A stretch of 64,000 bases of DNA from the NCBI GenBank assembly GCA_032718865.1, contig JALUTQ010000005.1, positions 1,426,001 through 1,490,000 of the forward strand. The letters are read 5' to 3'. This document shows positions 44,337-56,520 of this stretch, one piece after another; position 1 is the stretch's first letter, and every line of letters starts with the position of its first letter. The notes under the pieces were generated by a model, which did no database searches, had not been told where the DNA came from, and worked only from the letters and a program-made list of their open reading frames with translations. The position numbers were made by a program, and so were the translations under genes. Origin of the DNA: Tilletia caries. Its lineage: Eukaryota; Basidiomycota; Exobasidiomycetes; Tilletiales; Tilletiaceae.

Positions 44337-44754
44337 TTTCTGTTTTGTTCTCTTGACGGGGGTTTCGTTTCGGACGGGTTCGAACGTGAGGGTAGAGAAG
44401 AGCGTGTATAGAATAGAAAAAAGGCGAGAAAGGAGGATGTGGAAAGAGAAGGGGGGGGGTCGGAAAGTCCAAGAGAGACTGAGAGGGGGAAAGAGTTCCC
44501 TCGTCAGTGTGTAGCAAAATCTAGAACTTCTTTATGCATGCCCTTAGGATCAACAGGAGAAAGGAAGGCGGAGGGGAAAGAGATGTTTTGAAAAAAGGGG
44601 ACAGCAGAACAGCGGGACGCCGCGCGGTGTCCCAGCAGATCTCAGGAGCGTAAGGTAGTGGGGAGACTGGAAGGGGAAAGGTACGGGTTGCAGCTCCGAA
44701 GATTTGTGAGAGCACGAGTCATGGCCTGCCTTTTGCTGCGTACTTGGAGTCCGT
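44337..44754. other. Intergenic, convergent 3' flanks
   Basis: This lies between the unknown gene (plus) and the methyltransferase (minus), which end toward each other. Purine-rich; no gene. Confidence 0.6.
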
Positions 44755-47309
44755 TTACTTGTACACCGACACAAACTCGCGCGGGGGCTTGGGGTGGATG
44801 CCCTGTTGTAGTAAAAGAAGTGTAGGCAGGGTCAGGAACAGCGTTCAAGCAAGCCTTTGAGAGAACGTCACAATCATGCGGGAAGGACTAAACATACCGC
44901 GTGAGTGAGCACACCCTCGACACGGTGGAAGGCGTTGAGGTTCTTGTGCAGGGTGATCTGGAACAGAGACGAGCCACCCTCGCGGGCGATAATGACTGAC
45001 GACGCCAGGAAGTACACTATCGCAAAATGCGCAGAAAGAGAAGGGCTCAGCTCCAGAACGCAAAGCAAAGCACAGACAGGAGTCAAAACAAGCCCGACAA
45101 AGCAACTCACGCCAGACGCGCCACCACTTCTCGCCGTACTTGCCCTTGACCTTGTCCTCGTTGGCCTTCCAGTTCTTGAGCCAGCGGTCAATTGTGGCGG
45201 AGTAGTGAACACCAAGGACGTCGCACGAGCGGACCTCGAACCCGGCCTTTTCCAGTTGCGTGATGACCCAGCCGACGTGGAGGGAGGCTAGTTGTATGGT
45301 ATGGGAGGATGGATCTCGTCAGCCTACATGCGCGCGGTATTGAGGTCGAAGTTGACACTTACCATCGGCACCAGGGAAGACCTAGCGTATGCAGAGACAA
45401 AGTAGGGGTCGTCAGTGAATATTCAAGCGCGGAAGTTGGTAATCGAACGGGAAACGCGGCATAGAATGAATGCTCACGTATTTGTTCACTATAAGAAGGA
45501 AGTGTGAGATTTTGGGGTCAGTACTTCTTGAAATATGTGGGAGGGTCATGCCTGTCGCATACACAAACCCAACTCACTGAATAGGCCCCAGATCACGTCC
45601 CAGAATCTTTGAGACGCGAAGAACGCAATAAGGAACATAGTGTGTGAGACACAAATCTGAATCGAGCATCGACGAAGGCGCACGGCCGAGGAACTCACTG
45701 CCACTGGGGACGAAGACCGGCGACCTGGAAGAGCAAGAGTCCATCGTCCTCAAGCAAGTCGTACACGTTGGCCAAGAACTTGCCATAGTGCCGCACACCG
45801 ACGTGCTCAGCCATCTCAAGCGTGACAATCTTGTTGTATTTACCCTTCGCCTGCGGGATGTCACGGTAGTCAAGGCAGAGGATCCGAGCCTTGGAAGGGC
45901 CAACGCCCGCCTTCTTGATGCGCTCGTTGCCGAAGGCAGCTTGTTCCTTGGCGAGCGTGACACCGGTGACGTCGCAGCCGAAGTTCTTGGCGGCAAAGGC
46001 GGTGAAGGTGCCCCAGCCGCAACCGATGTCGAGAACCGTGTCCGAGGGCTTGAGAGCGAGCTTGGCGCAGACGAGAGCAAGCTTGTTGTCCTGGAGCTGC
46101 TCGAGCGTCTCCTCGCGCTCGATGTCGGTGATGATGCCGGAGGTGTAGATCATCTGCGGGCCGAGGAACCACTCGTAGAAGTCATTTCCGCGGTCGTAGG
46201 TGTCCCGGACCTGAGTCTCGTCCTGACGGGCGGTGTGCATGAGAACGTCGGGGATGAAGTTGAAGAAGACGTAGCGGAAGAGCTCCGGGGTGAACTGCAT
46301 GGAGGCCCAGTCCCAACGGAACTCGAGCACGTCCATGATGTCGTGTTTGAGATCGATCTTCTGCTCAAAGTACGCGTCGTAGAAGATCTGCATGGGGATC
46401 TTGTTGTTGCCGTGGTACTTCTTCTTGAGCCCGGGGTCCTTGATGTCCATGTAGTACTCGATCGGTCCTGAAAAACAGACGAGAGGACGAACGAGCGAGG
46501 CCAGCAAGCATACATGCGGTCAGATCATGGGTCAGCACACTGAGGCGCGTGCGCGCGCGCGCGCATACAGGAAGGAATTCCCATCGACTCTCTCAAAACA
46601 CTCACGACCAGGCAGGTTAACCTTCTCGTTCTTGCGGGGTCCAATCGTGCTCATGATGGTCCAGTACGCGATCGTGACGGGGATACCGGTGAGCAAGACG
46701 AGGACGAAGTAGAGCCACCAGGGCACCCAGGACGCCTTGACGAAGGGGATTACGCGAAGGAGGATGGCAGGGGTGAAGAGATAGGCCAGGGCGAGGTGGA
46801 GGTTGGAGAACGAGCCGCTGCCCTCGTAGGGCAGGGGTGCATTCCTGATAGCGGGCTGTTTTGGAAGGAGGAAAGAGGCGCGACGTGGAAGAGAGCGGAA
46901 AGTTCAGGGTTGGAACCCGCTACAGGCGCGGGAAGAACAGAAGGAGGAGGAGAAAGCAGGCAGGGGCGAGCGCAGAAGAACTCACGTAGTTCGTCAGACG
47001 GACTTTGCCGCCAGGCGCAACACCCGCATACGCATTCGGCGAGTCCGGACCCTCCGTCTTGATCTGTGCATAAATAGGGTCACTCTTGTTCGCCTTCGCA
47101 CCACCGCTAGCACCAGCGCCACTGCTTCCTCCCGCCGCTGCTGCAGGAGTGGAACCGGGGAGCGGGGCGGAGATGGAGATGGAGATGTTGGGAGCGGGGG
47201 TGGGAGCGGGCACGGGTGCGGGTACGTGCGCTGAGGGAGCTGGGACAGGTGCCGGGTCGGCAGAGTCTGTGAGCGAGGGGGCGTGGACGGTTTCGAAGTC
47301 GTCGCTCAT
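44755..47309 (-). CDS. MTS1: Sphingolipid C9-methyltransferase
   Basis: Nine-exon model (minus): 47309-46986, 46855-46606, 46467-45699, 45606-45578, 45488-45478, 45381-45363, 45287-45111, 45016-44898, 44802-44755; 581 residues. It transfers a methyl group from SAM to C9 of the 8-unsaturated sphingoid base of ceramide for fungal glucosylceramide. The N-terminus is Pro/Ala-rich. Two membrane segments follow (about residues 120-180). Then comes the cyclopropane-synthase-like domain with RDTYDRGNDFYEWFLG, VLDIGCGWGTFTAFAAK (SAM loop), VTLAKEQ and VTLEMAEHVG. A PGADASLHVGWV segment spans several tiny exons (29, 11 and 19 nt), and WLKNWKAN follows. It is directly followed upstream by the delta-8 desaturase gene on the same strand. 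Confidence 0.92.
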
Positions 47310-47691
47310 CTTGGGCGATGCTGACTGGAACCTTGTGGACACGGACGCTTGGAGTTGAGTTCTCGTCGTCGTCGTCGAGGACAAGGCCGGGAACGCGCAT
47401 GGGCATTGGGGGTCAAGAATTTCTTCCGATCTTCCGATTCACGCATGAATCAGTGCATGAGGCATGAGCCACCCACGTCCCACACTCTCCCTCTCCTGTC
47501 TCGCTCGATGGAGGCTTAGCATGCGTCTAGGAAGGAGCATTCCGTCATTAAAGAAACTGACAGAGAGGCTTGGTATGAGATGGATCTTCATGATCGTCGC
47601 CCCCGCGTCATTACGGACGCGATATGAGAGAAGAGGGAAGCCAGGTCGATTCCTATGCGATAGATACGGGGGATCTGCATGAACTCTGCCC
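47310..47691. other. Short intergenic space between methyltransferase and desaturase genes
   Basis: 382 bp between the start of the C9-methyltransferase gene and the stop of the desaturase gene, so it must hold both a terminator and a promoter. No TATA box stands out. Confidence 0.6.
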
Positions 47692-50276
47692 TCAATCCGA
47701 TTCCGTCCCACTCCCACTCCCACTGCTGCCGTTTTCCTCCCCACCGCCCACAGCCCGGTACTTCTCCCCGCCAGGCTGGCCCGTAGCCGCGGTAGTAGCC
47801 CCTCCAGGCCGATGATGATGAAGCGTCCCCTTCGCCTGGGCCTCCGCAACCTCCCCCAACACCCTCACCTGCCTCGCCACCTCCGCCAAAACACCCAACA
47901 CCCGTCGATTCCCCTCCCCAAACGTAAACTCCGAATACAAACTCGTTCCCCCTTCCCCCTTCCCTTCGTCTTCCTTCTGCGTGCGAGAGCGCGGGTGCGT
48001 GGCGCCCCAGAGATCGGCAAAGTCCCGCACGTACCGGTCCCGCACCGCGCGCAAGTTGTGTCGCGGGATGCGCGGGAAGAGGTGGTGCGTTACTTGCATG
48101 TGGAGGCCGCCGTGGAGGAAGTCGAGCCAGGGCGGGCAGAGGACGTCCATGGTTGTCCGCAGTTGGCGGGAGGGGAAGGACTCGTACAAACCTAGGTCGG
48201 CTGAACACTGAGCGAAGTGCGAGAGCACGATCTGTGGGGAGTGATTTGGAAGAGGTCATCAGTCACTGTGAGGATAAAGAGGGAGAAAGGAAGACTAGAA
48301 GGGAAACATACCTGGACATGCAGCGGACTCGTCACAATGTGGCTCACGAGCACATACATCAGCCGCATCCCCCACCCACGGATCGAACCCAGCACTCCGA
48401 CGCCAAACCAAGACCAGAACAAGACCAGACAGCTGACCTCAACAATGAGGTGGAACAGCTTCGCGCCATCCCTCGCTCCATTCGCTGAGCCGGAAGATCC
48501 TCGAGCTCGCTTCACTCCCCTCGGCCGGAGAATCTTCGAAACAACACTCGCGTCCGCGTCCTCCAAGCCCGCGCATACATCCAGTCCCCCAGCTCCACCA
48601 AGTACCTTACCATCCCCTCCCAACGCGCCCCCATTCTGACCAGGAAATGCCAATCGCCAAGCACGCTTCGCCAAGAAGCCGTAGCTGTTCGCATACAGGT
48701 TGAAGCGGCCGAGACTCATGACGACGTAGTACAGCTGGTGCTGGTATTTGAGGAAGACGCGGGCGGGCGCGTCGAAGAGTAGGACGCGGCGGTAGTATGT
48801 CGACCAGAGTCCCTCGGGCGCGATCGTCATGGTACGACGCTTGCTCTGTCCATCTTCATCTCCATCACTGCTGGTGGTGGTGGACTCCGATTCAGGTTCG
48901 ACAAAGCGCGGGTTAATGGCGAAGAAGGGCATGTGCTGAATGTCCGGGTCGTGCTCGGGATGGTTGGTCACCAAGTGATGTACGTCGTGACTGTCGCACC
49001 ACCACCCGATACTCAACCCGCCGATGAGATCAGCAATGAAGGACCCGATGAGCCGGTCGACGATGGGCGAATGTGTGATGCCGTGATGGCCGGCATCGTG
49101 GGCGGTAAACGTGAGCTGATGCCAGAGGAGGCCGAGGCAGATGGAGGATAGTAAGAGACGGAGTGGCGATTGGCCGTCTTGACCCGTTCCTGTGCCTGTA
49201 CCCGTGTAGAGGAGATAGAACGCGAGCGCACCCAACATGACATACCGCGCACACTCGCGCGCATACCCCGCCGGACGAAGGACGTACCAGCCGTCCTTGG
49301 CGATAGTCCGGTGCAGTTCCCGAAAGGCCTGACTCATCTCGCGTTCTCGCGCAAAATCGATTGCGGACGCTGGTGGTGGCGGAGGCTCCAGCATGTCCGG
49401 GGGCAGAGGGAACGTTTGTGGCCGGGCGGAGTCAGGAGAATGGGCGGGTAGATGGGAAAGGGCGGCTGCTTGGGCGTGGGGAGCTTCGAGGACGCCGGCG
49501 CGGTATCCGAGTTGGACAGGCGGTACGAGCGGAACATACCCGCCCCTCTCCAGCTGTTCCCTGGTAAGGACCTTGTTCTGGGCCCCGAAAGCCGACTGAG
49601 ACGAGGTTCCCATCCAGTCGTCCTCGTCAAGGACGCCGACGACCCAGGTGGCCATCTGCCGGAGCGCTGCGTCGGAATGGTAGGCCTCGATCTCATCTTG
49701 TGCGTCTCGGCCGACGAAGTGGAGGAAGGCGAGTTCGCCACCCGGGTGGGAGGGCAGGAAGTCGGACGGGTTGAGGATGAGGCGGTTGAAGAGGATGAGG
49801 ACGCCACCGCCGCCTCGTGGGGCAGCAGAAGAAGGGATCTGAGGGGTGGAGGCGATGATTGTGCGGAGCTGGTTGCGGGTGATGATCGGTTTGAAGTCGA
49901 GTGTGGGTTGCACTGCCTTTGCGAGTGGGCGGGGGAGGGAGTTGAGGAGGACGTCGCGTGCGGTGGGGGACAGCTTTGAGGTTGTGTTGGAGATGTTGCT
50001 TAGTGCTGCCACATGGGAGTTGTTCTGCCAGCGTGGCTGCTGCCTGGAGCGACTGCGCAGTGCGTCTGCGTGCGAGTCTGCTGTCATTGTTGGTCCCACC
50101 GTTCGTGCCATCGTTGAGCTCGCTGTGGAGCTGATCATGAAGGAAGCAAGGAGGAAGGAAGCCAGGCACGGACAGCACTCACCAGCGAAGGCCGAAGCAA
50201 GCAAGCAGAACCAAGGCACGGAGGACAGAACCTTAATTACGACCAAACGCCGACGGTTAGGGTCAAAGGCTTCCAT
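47692..50276 (-). CDS. SLD1: Delta-8 sphingolipid desaturase, cytochrome b5 fusion
   Basis: Model (minus): 50276-50183, 50122-48312, 48231-47692 (814 residues). The N-terminal cytochrome b5 domain has LILNPSDFLPSHPGGELAFL (haem HPGG) after ITRNQLR. The desaturase has three His boxes: HDAGHHGITH, then HDVHHLVTNHPEHD, then QVTHHLFPRIPRHNLR, with membrane segments between. It introduces the 8(E) double bond in ceramide sphingoid bases in the ER, the step before C9 methylation. The protein is long for the family because of an N-terminal extension, an insert after the second His box and a Gly/Ser-rich tail. The start is uncertain: a GTGAGT donor inside the leader suggests a 60-nt intron (50182-50123), and an in-frame ATG at 50111 could also serve. 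Confidence 0.88.
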
Positions 50277-50485
50277 TTATCCGAGACATCTCTCGGCTCC
50301 GGTCCCGTTCTAGAGCTGTTCGCGCTACGAAGTCTCAACTTTTTGGACTTGGCTGACCCAACCTTCTGAGTTCCGGCTGGCCAGAGCCATCAGTGCAGAT
50401 AGAGAGGTTCAGCGTTCAGCTGCTTTGTTCGCTCGTTACCTCGACCGTGTGCCTCGTCCTTACTTGTAGTTTCTGGCCGCGCTTC
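50277..50485. promoter_or_regulatory. Compact divergent promoter (desaturase / ADCK kinase)
   Basis: Only about 209 bp separate the two outward-facing start codons, so both promoters share this space. No TATA box or obvious operator recognised. Confidence 0.5.
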
Positions 50486-53483
50486 ATGCCTGGTCGCGCT
50501 CTGATGCTGCGTCGTCCGCTGTCCTCGTCTCTCGCAAGGCAGAGCGCCTTTGCTGGGGCTCGCTTCCCGCCATCATCAGCATCAGCATCAGCATCAGCAT
50601 CAGCATCAGCATCAGCGTCGGCATGCCATCAGCTGCGAAGAATCTCAGCCAAGGCAGAGTCAGCCATCTCCAGATCGCCCCTTCGCACCCAGTCTGGCCA
50701 GCATCCGGCTTCGCGCTCCTTCCTCCCTCTGTCATGTAGCAGATCTCTCGCCACCGCTGCTCCTACGCCCATCGCTCCCAAGGATGCCGGCAGCGGAGCG
50801 GTCCAAAAAGCAGAACGACGAACGAGAAGAAGGAGACGTCTCCGCAACACCCTCGCCGTCCTCGCCGTCCTCCTCTCGGCCCTCTATGTCGTAGACACCT
50901 ACGTCAACGCAAGCGTCCTCCAACGTCTCTTCCGCACTCTCCGCGTCAGCATCGCCGTCGCCGTCGACTACAAGCTCAACTTCCCCACAAGAGACAACCC
51001 CTCCGCGCTCAGCGAGGCGGAGAGGGAGACGGACATGAAGGCAATCAACGCCCTTCATGAGCGCTGTGCACAGCGTCTTCTCGAACTCTGCGAGCGCAAC
51101 CAGGGCCTCTATATCAAGGTCGGACAGGCCATCGCGAACCAGGCCGCCATCTTGCCCAAACCTTACCTCGCCCTCTCCAAGATGTTTGACGACGCGACCC
51201 AGCTCACCATGGCGCAGGTACGACGCGTCATCGAGACAGAACTACGCGTCAAAGCGGCCGAGCAGCAATCTGATACTACAGGAGTGGTCAACACAATCGA
51301 TCTCTCGCGTTCGACCCGGATCGAGGACGTCTTCGTTGAATTCGACCAAACCCCAATCGCAGCAGCCTCCATAGCACAAGTACACCGCGGCGTCATCCGC
51401 GTGCCCACTTCCGTGCCGGGAAACATCTTCCACCCAACCAACCCGCTCACCCTCTCCAAACTCGAACAGGAACCGCTCGAACCGGGCACGAAACTGGTCG
51501 AATGTGCCATCAAGGTTCAACGGCCCGAGATCCGCAAATATGCCCATTACGACTTGCTCGCGTTGAGGCTTTGGATGAGGGCCTATGAGTGGGCCTTTGA
51601 GATGCCGGCGCTCAGCTTTGCGGGAGAGTACATCTCCAATCAGATCGAGCAGGAGTGTCATTTCGATATCGAGCTGCAGAACTCGGAGCGGGCAAGGTGG
51701 AACATCATGCATGATTCCGATCGGCTCGTTCGCGAGACTTGCTATGTCCCGTGAGTCTATCCATTCAGTCAGATCCGAACCTTTTCCTTACGCCTCTTTG
51801 ACGCTGAACGGGGAATCTTTGGGTTCATTCAGAGCGGTCTATTCTGCCCTTTCGACCTCGAGATTACTCCTGATGGAGTACATCCCAAACGCGGTCCGGC
51901 TGACGGACATCGACGGACTGAAGAAGAACAACTTTAGCATCAAAGAGGTCGCCCGCAGCGCATGCGAGATATCGTCCGCACAGATCTTCCAGTACGGACA
52001 CGTCCAGGCTGATGGTCACGGTGAGTGAATGCTGCCTTTTTTTTCTTTACATTCGTTGACGTCGGTCGCTGATTATGGCAAGCGATTCACAGCGGGTAAC
52101 TTGTTGGTGAGGAAGCACCCTTCTGCGAAGAGACAGTCCAATTGGGCTGGGAAACTGTTCGGACGAGGACCAGGCCCAACTCCCCATCAGCTCGTACTCA
52201 TCGACCACGGCGTGAGTCTTCTGTTAAGTCTGCATACACCCCCGCATGTGCTGTTCGCTAACGCGTTTGGTTTCCGCATCCGAACTTTGCGCGCAGCTCT
52301 ACGTTAGTCTTAATGATAATTTTAGGAGGGAGTACGCGCGACTTTGGCGGGCCATTTACGAGATTGACTTTACTGAACTCAGGAGAATCGTCAAGTGAGT
52401 GCAGGCTGGATCATGTTGTGCCCGAATGGTCTTTATGGCGCTGTATGCTCATGCTCTGCTCCTGTTTGCGCGTACAGGCTCTGGGGACTGGCTGAGGACA
52501 GCTCCGAACTGCTAGCAGTAAGTCGCGTGGCATTGATCTGCGTTCACATCTCCTCCCATCTGACAACTGCTTTCTCTTGCAACCACCAGTCGGCGACCCT
52601 GCTCCGACCCTGGAATCCCAACCGCGGCAAGGACAAAGACGGCACCCCGACCCCGCGCAAGACCGACCTCGAGCTCCAACGGGACATCAAAGACAAGATC
52701 AAGAACTTCCTCCAACACGTCGAGCTCCTCCCGCTCGAGCTGATCTTCGTCGGCCGCTGCGGCCGCATCATGCAGGCGAACAACCAGTGTCTGGGCTCGC
52801 CTGTGAATCGGCTGAATATTCTGGCGAAACATGCGAGTACGGCGCTGTTGGAGACGTTGGAGACGCCTACGTTGGGGAGTGTCTTTTTCCCGCGCAAGGG
52901 GAGGAACGTGGGAGAGGTTGAGATGAGGGAGGACTTGTTTGCGAATGCGCATTCGGAGCCGGAGCGGTATCGGGATGCGAAGGATGGGAAGGCTTCGTCC
53001 TCCGGTCCCGGCGCGGCGAGTAGTAGTCATGACTCACAAGACGGACAGCTACAACAACAGCCCATCCCAGCCTTCCCAACCCGACTGCGCACGTACCTCG
53101 GCACCGTCGGCATGTTCCTCCGCTTCCGCACCACCCTCCTCATCCTCGACCTCGCCTTCTGGACCTCCGGCCTCCGGTACGCGCTCCGGGTCATCTTTGT
53201 CGATGAGGGGATGTGGAAGATCGTGAGTGGGCGGGCGGATGGGGCCCGGTTGAGGAATGCGATTGCGGCGGGGACGGGGAAGGGTGGGGGGAATGGTGGG
53301 TTTGAGGCGGAGTTGCAGGAATCTATGAAACGGCTTGCGTGAGTTCTTTTGCTTCTGGCCCACACGCGTCCAGCTTGCCCCTTCCTTCGCTTTCGTTCCT
53401 TTTTTACTGATCTTCATCCTCGACCCTTGACCCACAGCCGGGACGAGTTGGGAGTAGAGCTTGGCGACGAAGCATTTGCATAG
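50486..53483 (+). CDS. ABC1/ADCK (UbiB) family atypical kinase, mitochondrial
   Basis: Model 50486-51750, 51833-52020, 52093-52211, 52297-52394, 52478-52517, 52590-53338, 53438-53483; 834 residues. The N-terminus is Arg/Ser-rich without acidic residues, like a mitochondrial presequence, followed by a Ser-Ala repeat and one membrane segment (NTLAVLAVLLSALYVVDTYV). UbiB hallmarks: KVGQAIANQAAILP (KxGQ), AAASIAQVHRG (Ala-rich loop), CAIKVQRP (Lys), EQECHFDIELQNSER (ExD/ExN), QADGHAGNLLV (catalytic Asp and Asn) and LVLIDHGLYV (metal Asp). It resembles yeast Mcp2/Cqd2 and animal ADCK1 more than Coq8. Those proteins act in inner-membrane lipid and coenzyme Q distribution. The C-terminal 250 residues contain a disordered Ser-rich insert. 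Confidence 0.88.
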
Positions 53484-53824
53484 AGATCTAGACCTACACA
53501 TCGACTCGCCATCATCACCACCCCGGCCCCTTGCTTTCCAGTCATTTACCACCTTTCAACACACTCTCGTTCGGACCTGTTTATGCCAGCCAGTGTATAC
53601 AAATGTTCATATTGCAGTAAAGAGATGCCCTAATGTAGGCGCAGAGGCCTAGGACCAAATGGAGAGGGGTGACGAAGTTGCGAAGGTGGGAGGGGGGAAA
53701 ATGGTTTGCAGACTGTGGCTCCTGATCGGAAGGAGCTGATGTATGCGTATATGTGCGTGAGGAAGGAAAGACTTTCCTGATTTTGGTGAGGTATGAGACC
53801 CTCTTTATACACGACCCTGCGCGC
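53484..53824. other. Intergenic, convergent 3' flanks
   Basis: 341 bp between the stop of the kinase gene and the stop of PYM. No gene. Confidence 0.65.
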
Positions 53825-54712
53825 TCAGTCGTCATTGACGTTCAACTCCGCTAGCTCGGCCGTGAGCGCATCGAGAGAGTCTACCTTGGCTTGTTGTTCC
53901 GGTAAGAGCGTCTCCCCGCTGCCCGCTTTGTCCCGAAGCGCCTCGGCCGCGCGGATCTTCTTTGCCAGTGCCTTTGCGCGCTTCGCTGGGTCGATGGGCT
54001 CGCTTGCTGTTGTTGAGTCGTCCGCGGCGGGTGTGGTAGTCGCCGTGCTCCCGTTCGCTGTCGGAGGTTGTGAGGCTGTATTTGGTTGGGGGGTTGTACT
54101 TGATGATGGGCCTGCTGATGATGATGATGGAGGTTGAGGTGGGGATCGTGCGCTTTTGCTACCAGCACCAGTCGAGCCTTCCGCATCATCCTCATCCCAT
54201 GCATCCGGAATATCCTCCTCTTCCTCCTCGTCATCATCATCCTCATCATCAAAAGCGGCCGTGTCCCCAGCGCCAGAGGCTACCCTCGCCGCTCTCCGCT
54301 TCGCATTCTTCTTAGCCGCTTTGCTCAGCCCTGCCGTTGAGCTCGTGGAAGCGGGCAGATCGATCCGCGTGCTCGAGCCAGGCCCGCCGGGAATCCCACT
54401 TCCGGGAACGATACGGCGGGAGTTTGAGGCGGCGAGCTGTCTGGCTGATCGGAAGCGAGTGACGTCCTCCTGCGGTGTGAAGCCGGGCTTGATCCTTCGC
54501 TCCTTGCGGACTCTGGTGTGACAGATGGTAAAGAAGCGCAAGTCGGTCAGTGGGTCGTTGGGCGCAGATAGTTCGCTGCAGCCCTGTGAGCTGAGCAGGG
54601 AAACTCACGAGCCATCTGGACGGACCGAGGCTGGGATGACGCGCTGCTGAGTGTTAGGGTCTTCGATGATGCCTGCAGCGGACGCGACCGGGAACAGTGG
54701 TGGCCTCGACAT
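53825..54712 (-). CDS. PYM1: PYM, partner of Y14-Mago (exon junction complex disassembly factor)
   Basis: Exons 54712-54609 and 54512-53825 give 263 residues. The N-terminal WIBG/Mago-binding motif is clear across the junction: RVIPASVRPDGS, then VRKERRIKPGFTPQEDV. The middle is acidic and Ser/Pro-rich, with KKNAKRRAARVA. The C-terminus has the conserved helical part with AKALAKKIRAAEALRDKA and AKVDSLDALTAELAEL. PYM binds the Mago-Y14 dimer through its N-terminus and removes exon junction complexes from mRNA at ribosomes. Its presence fits an intron-rich genome that keeps the exon junction complex. Confidence 0.88.
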
Positions 54713-55170
54713 CTCCCAGGCTGCGGTAGGGTGTTACTTTATATAGGTCTGCGGTTGAAGCCTTGCAGGTATTGATTCGGAAGGGCAATGGTCGAGGATC
54801 GTGTGAGTTGGACAGGACAGGACAAAAGGAAGGTTGGGGAGAGAGAAAGCGCTTTTGAAAAGTGGCGCTGTTCAAAAACCTGGCTCACTAACGAAGGCAC
54901 CCAAGTTTTTCGGGAGCTAGATGAGCAAGGCAGAAAGAAGAACGTTACGCTCCAGAAGAGGTTCGTATGCTGCTGGGACGCGTTTGCTCCCGCCACTTCC
55001 TTCTCGCCTTTCCCGTGTCTCTCTCCCTGTCCTCGAAGTCCTGTCTGAAATCGGTTTCCGATCCCTGTCGGTTGCAGCCCAGCCGTAGCTCCGTCTCCTC
55101 GTCCTCAAGAAGCTGTATAAACGGTAGCACGAGAAGAAGAGTATGGACGACGGCAACCCATACCAGCGAC
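54713..55170. other. Divergent intergenic region between PYM and the SIM/AT-hook gene
   Basis: It holds the shared promoters. A frame is open from ATG 54967 into the next gene, so part of this may be coding (see the next entry). Confidence 0.5.
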
Positions 55171-56277
55171 ATGTCAGCAGGACCTTCAAGCGCTCGGATG
55201 GTCATCGACTTGACCGAATCTTCCAGCGATGAGGAGGAACGAAGATCCGGCTCGGCGGTCCCGTGTGCGGATGAAAGCATCGAATTCATATCCGCCACTC
55301 GAAGACATTTCGATCCCTCGATCCCAAATGCGGCTGCGAGCCTCCCATCAGGTTTTATACGTCCCCAATCGCTGCTCGACTTGCGCCATGATTCGAGTCT
55401 GGAATCGCCTGTCCGAGAGTCCGCCCTCGAAGCGCCGGATTCCGACATGGGAGACGAGACCCGCCAACTTCTCGCAGAAATGGAGGACGACGACGACTCC
55501 AATTCGATGAGCTCTCTCGATGAGGATGCACCGCTAGCATCTCTCTCGCTCCTGAGCCCCGCCAAACGTTCTCCACCTAAGCGGCCGCGGGGTCGACCTC
55601 GGAAACTGGCCTCCGCGGGAGGTGGCGGTGATGATGAGCACGGCGACGGCGACGACGATGAAGATAGCAACGAGGAACGTGATGAATACGACGAAAACGA
55701 TGACGATGACGAGGAGCATGAAGCTGAGCCAGACTCGCTGTTCCTATCCTCGGCCCTGTCGCATGTTCTCGCCGAATCGGTCAAAGCGGACAGTCAACTC
55801 TGGCTCCGTATCCTCCGCTTCGAACCGATCCCGATCGAGGAACTCGCAAGTTGTGCGACCCGAAGCGCTGCTGCACACACCAAGGAGTCCTCCTCCCGGA
55901 GCAAAAAGGCGATCGCTACCTCATATGCTTCATCATCATCACTGAGACCCGACACGGTGAACCAGGATACAGCGTGGAAGGAATGGAATGTCCTCCTCAC
56001 AGGTTTACAGAAACGACTCGAACTCGCGATTCAGTCCTGGGCCGACGAGCAGGGTATCTGTTCCTTTGCGGAAGAGGGGAGAAATGAGAAACGAAATGCT
56101 CGTAAAGCGACACGGAGCAGGAAGGCGGCGACGGCGGCAGATCATGAAGATGACGATCAGCACGGCTCGGGCGGGGAATCCTCTCCTTCTCCTTCGAAGC
56201 GGAGGCGGAAGGGTGGGCCATCGGCAGCGAGGGGCAAAGCAAAAGGGAAAGGGATAGCCGTTCCAAGACGCTCCTAG
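55171..56277 (+). CDS. Acidic nuclear protein with SUMO-interaction motif and AT-hook, family unknown
   Basis: 368 residues from ATG 55171; an in-frame ATG at 54967 would add 68. The start MSAGPSSARMVIDLTESSSDEEE is a textbook SUMO-interaction motif (VIDLT followed by acidic and Ser residues). KRPRGRPRK (about residues 140-148) is an AT-hook, followed by a long Asp/Glu run. A folded-looking part follows (SLFLSSALSHVLAESVKADSQLWLRILRFEPIPIEEL, and AWKEWNVLLTGLQKRLELAIQSWADEQGI), and the tail is Lys/Arg-rich. This suggests a chromatin or DNA-repair role, but I cannot name the family. Confidence 0.6.
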   Translation: MSAGPSSARMVIDLTESSSDEEERRSGSAVPCADESIEFISATRRHFDPSIPNAAASLPSGFIRPQSLLDLRHDSSLESPVRESALEAPDSDMGDETRQLLAEMEDDDDSNSMSSLDEDAPLASLSLLSPAKRSPPKRPRGRPRKLASAGGGGDDEHGDGDDDEDSNEERDEYDENDDDDEEHEAEPDSLFLSSALSHVLAESVKADSQLWLRILRFEPIPIEELASCATRSAAAHTKESSSRSKKAIATSYASSSSLRPDTVNQDTAWKEWNVLLTGLQKRLELAIQSWADEQGICSFAEEGRNEKRNARKATRSRKAATAADHEDDDQHGSGGESSPSPSKRRRKGGPSAARGKAKGKGIAVPRRS

Positions 56278-56520
56278 TTAGTGTGTATTCCGCCTCCCAT
56301 CGTTTACTTATATTGCATCGTGTCACCCGCTGGAATTGGACTCTCGCACGCAGTTTCAAGGCCCACAAACAGCTGTCATGACGCTCTTGAGAGAAGGAAG
56401 GATCGAGGCAAGTGATCGTTCGTTACGCAAATTGCAAAGGCAGTGCCCATAAGTTACAGAACAAAAGAAAGGAACGTGACTTCAAAGTGAATGAATGAAT
56501 GACTGATGACATGCGGCCGA

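Noticed and set aside
47588..48259. Alternative minus-strand frame over the desaturase C-terminus
   Set aside because: The neighbouring frame contains the third His box (QVTHHLFPRIP) and fits the splice phase; this one does not.
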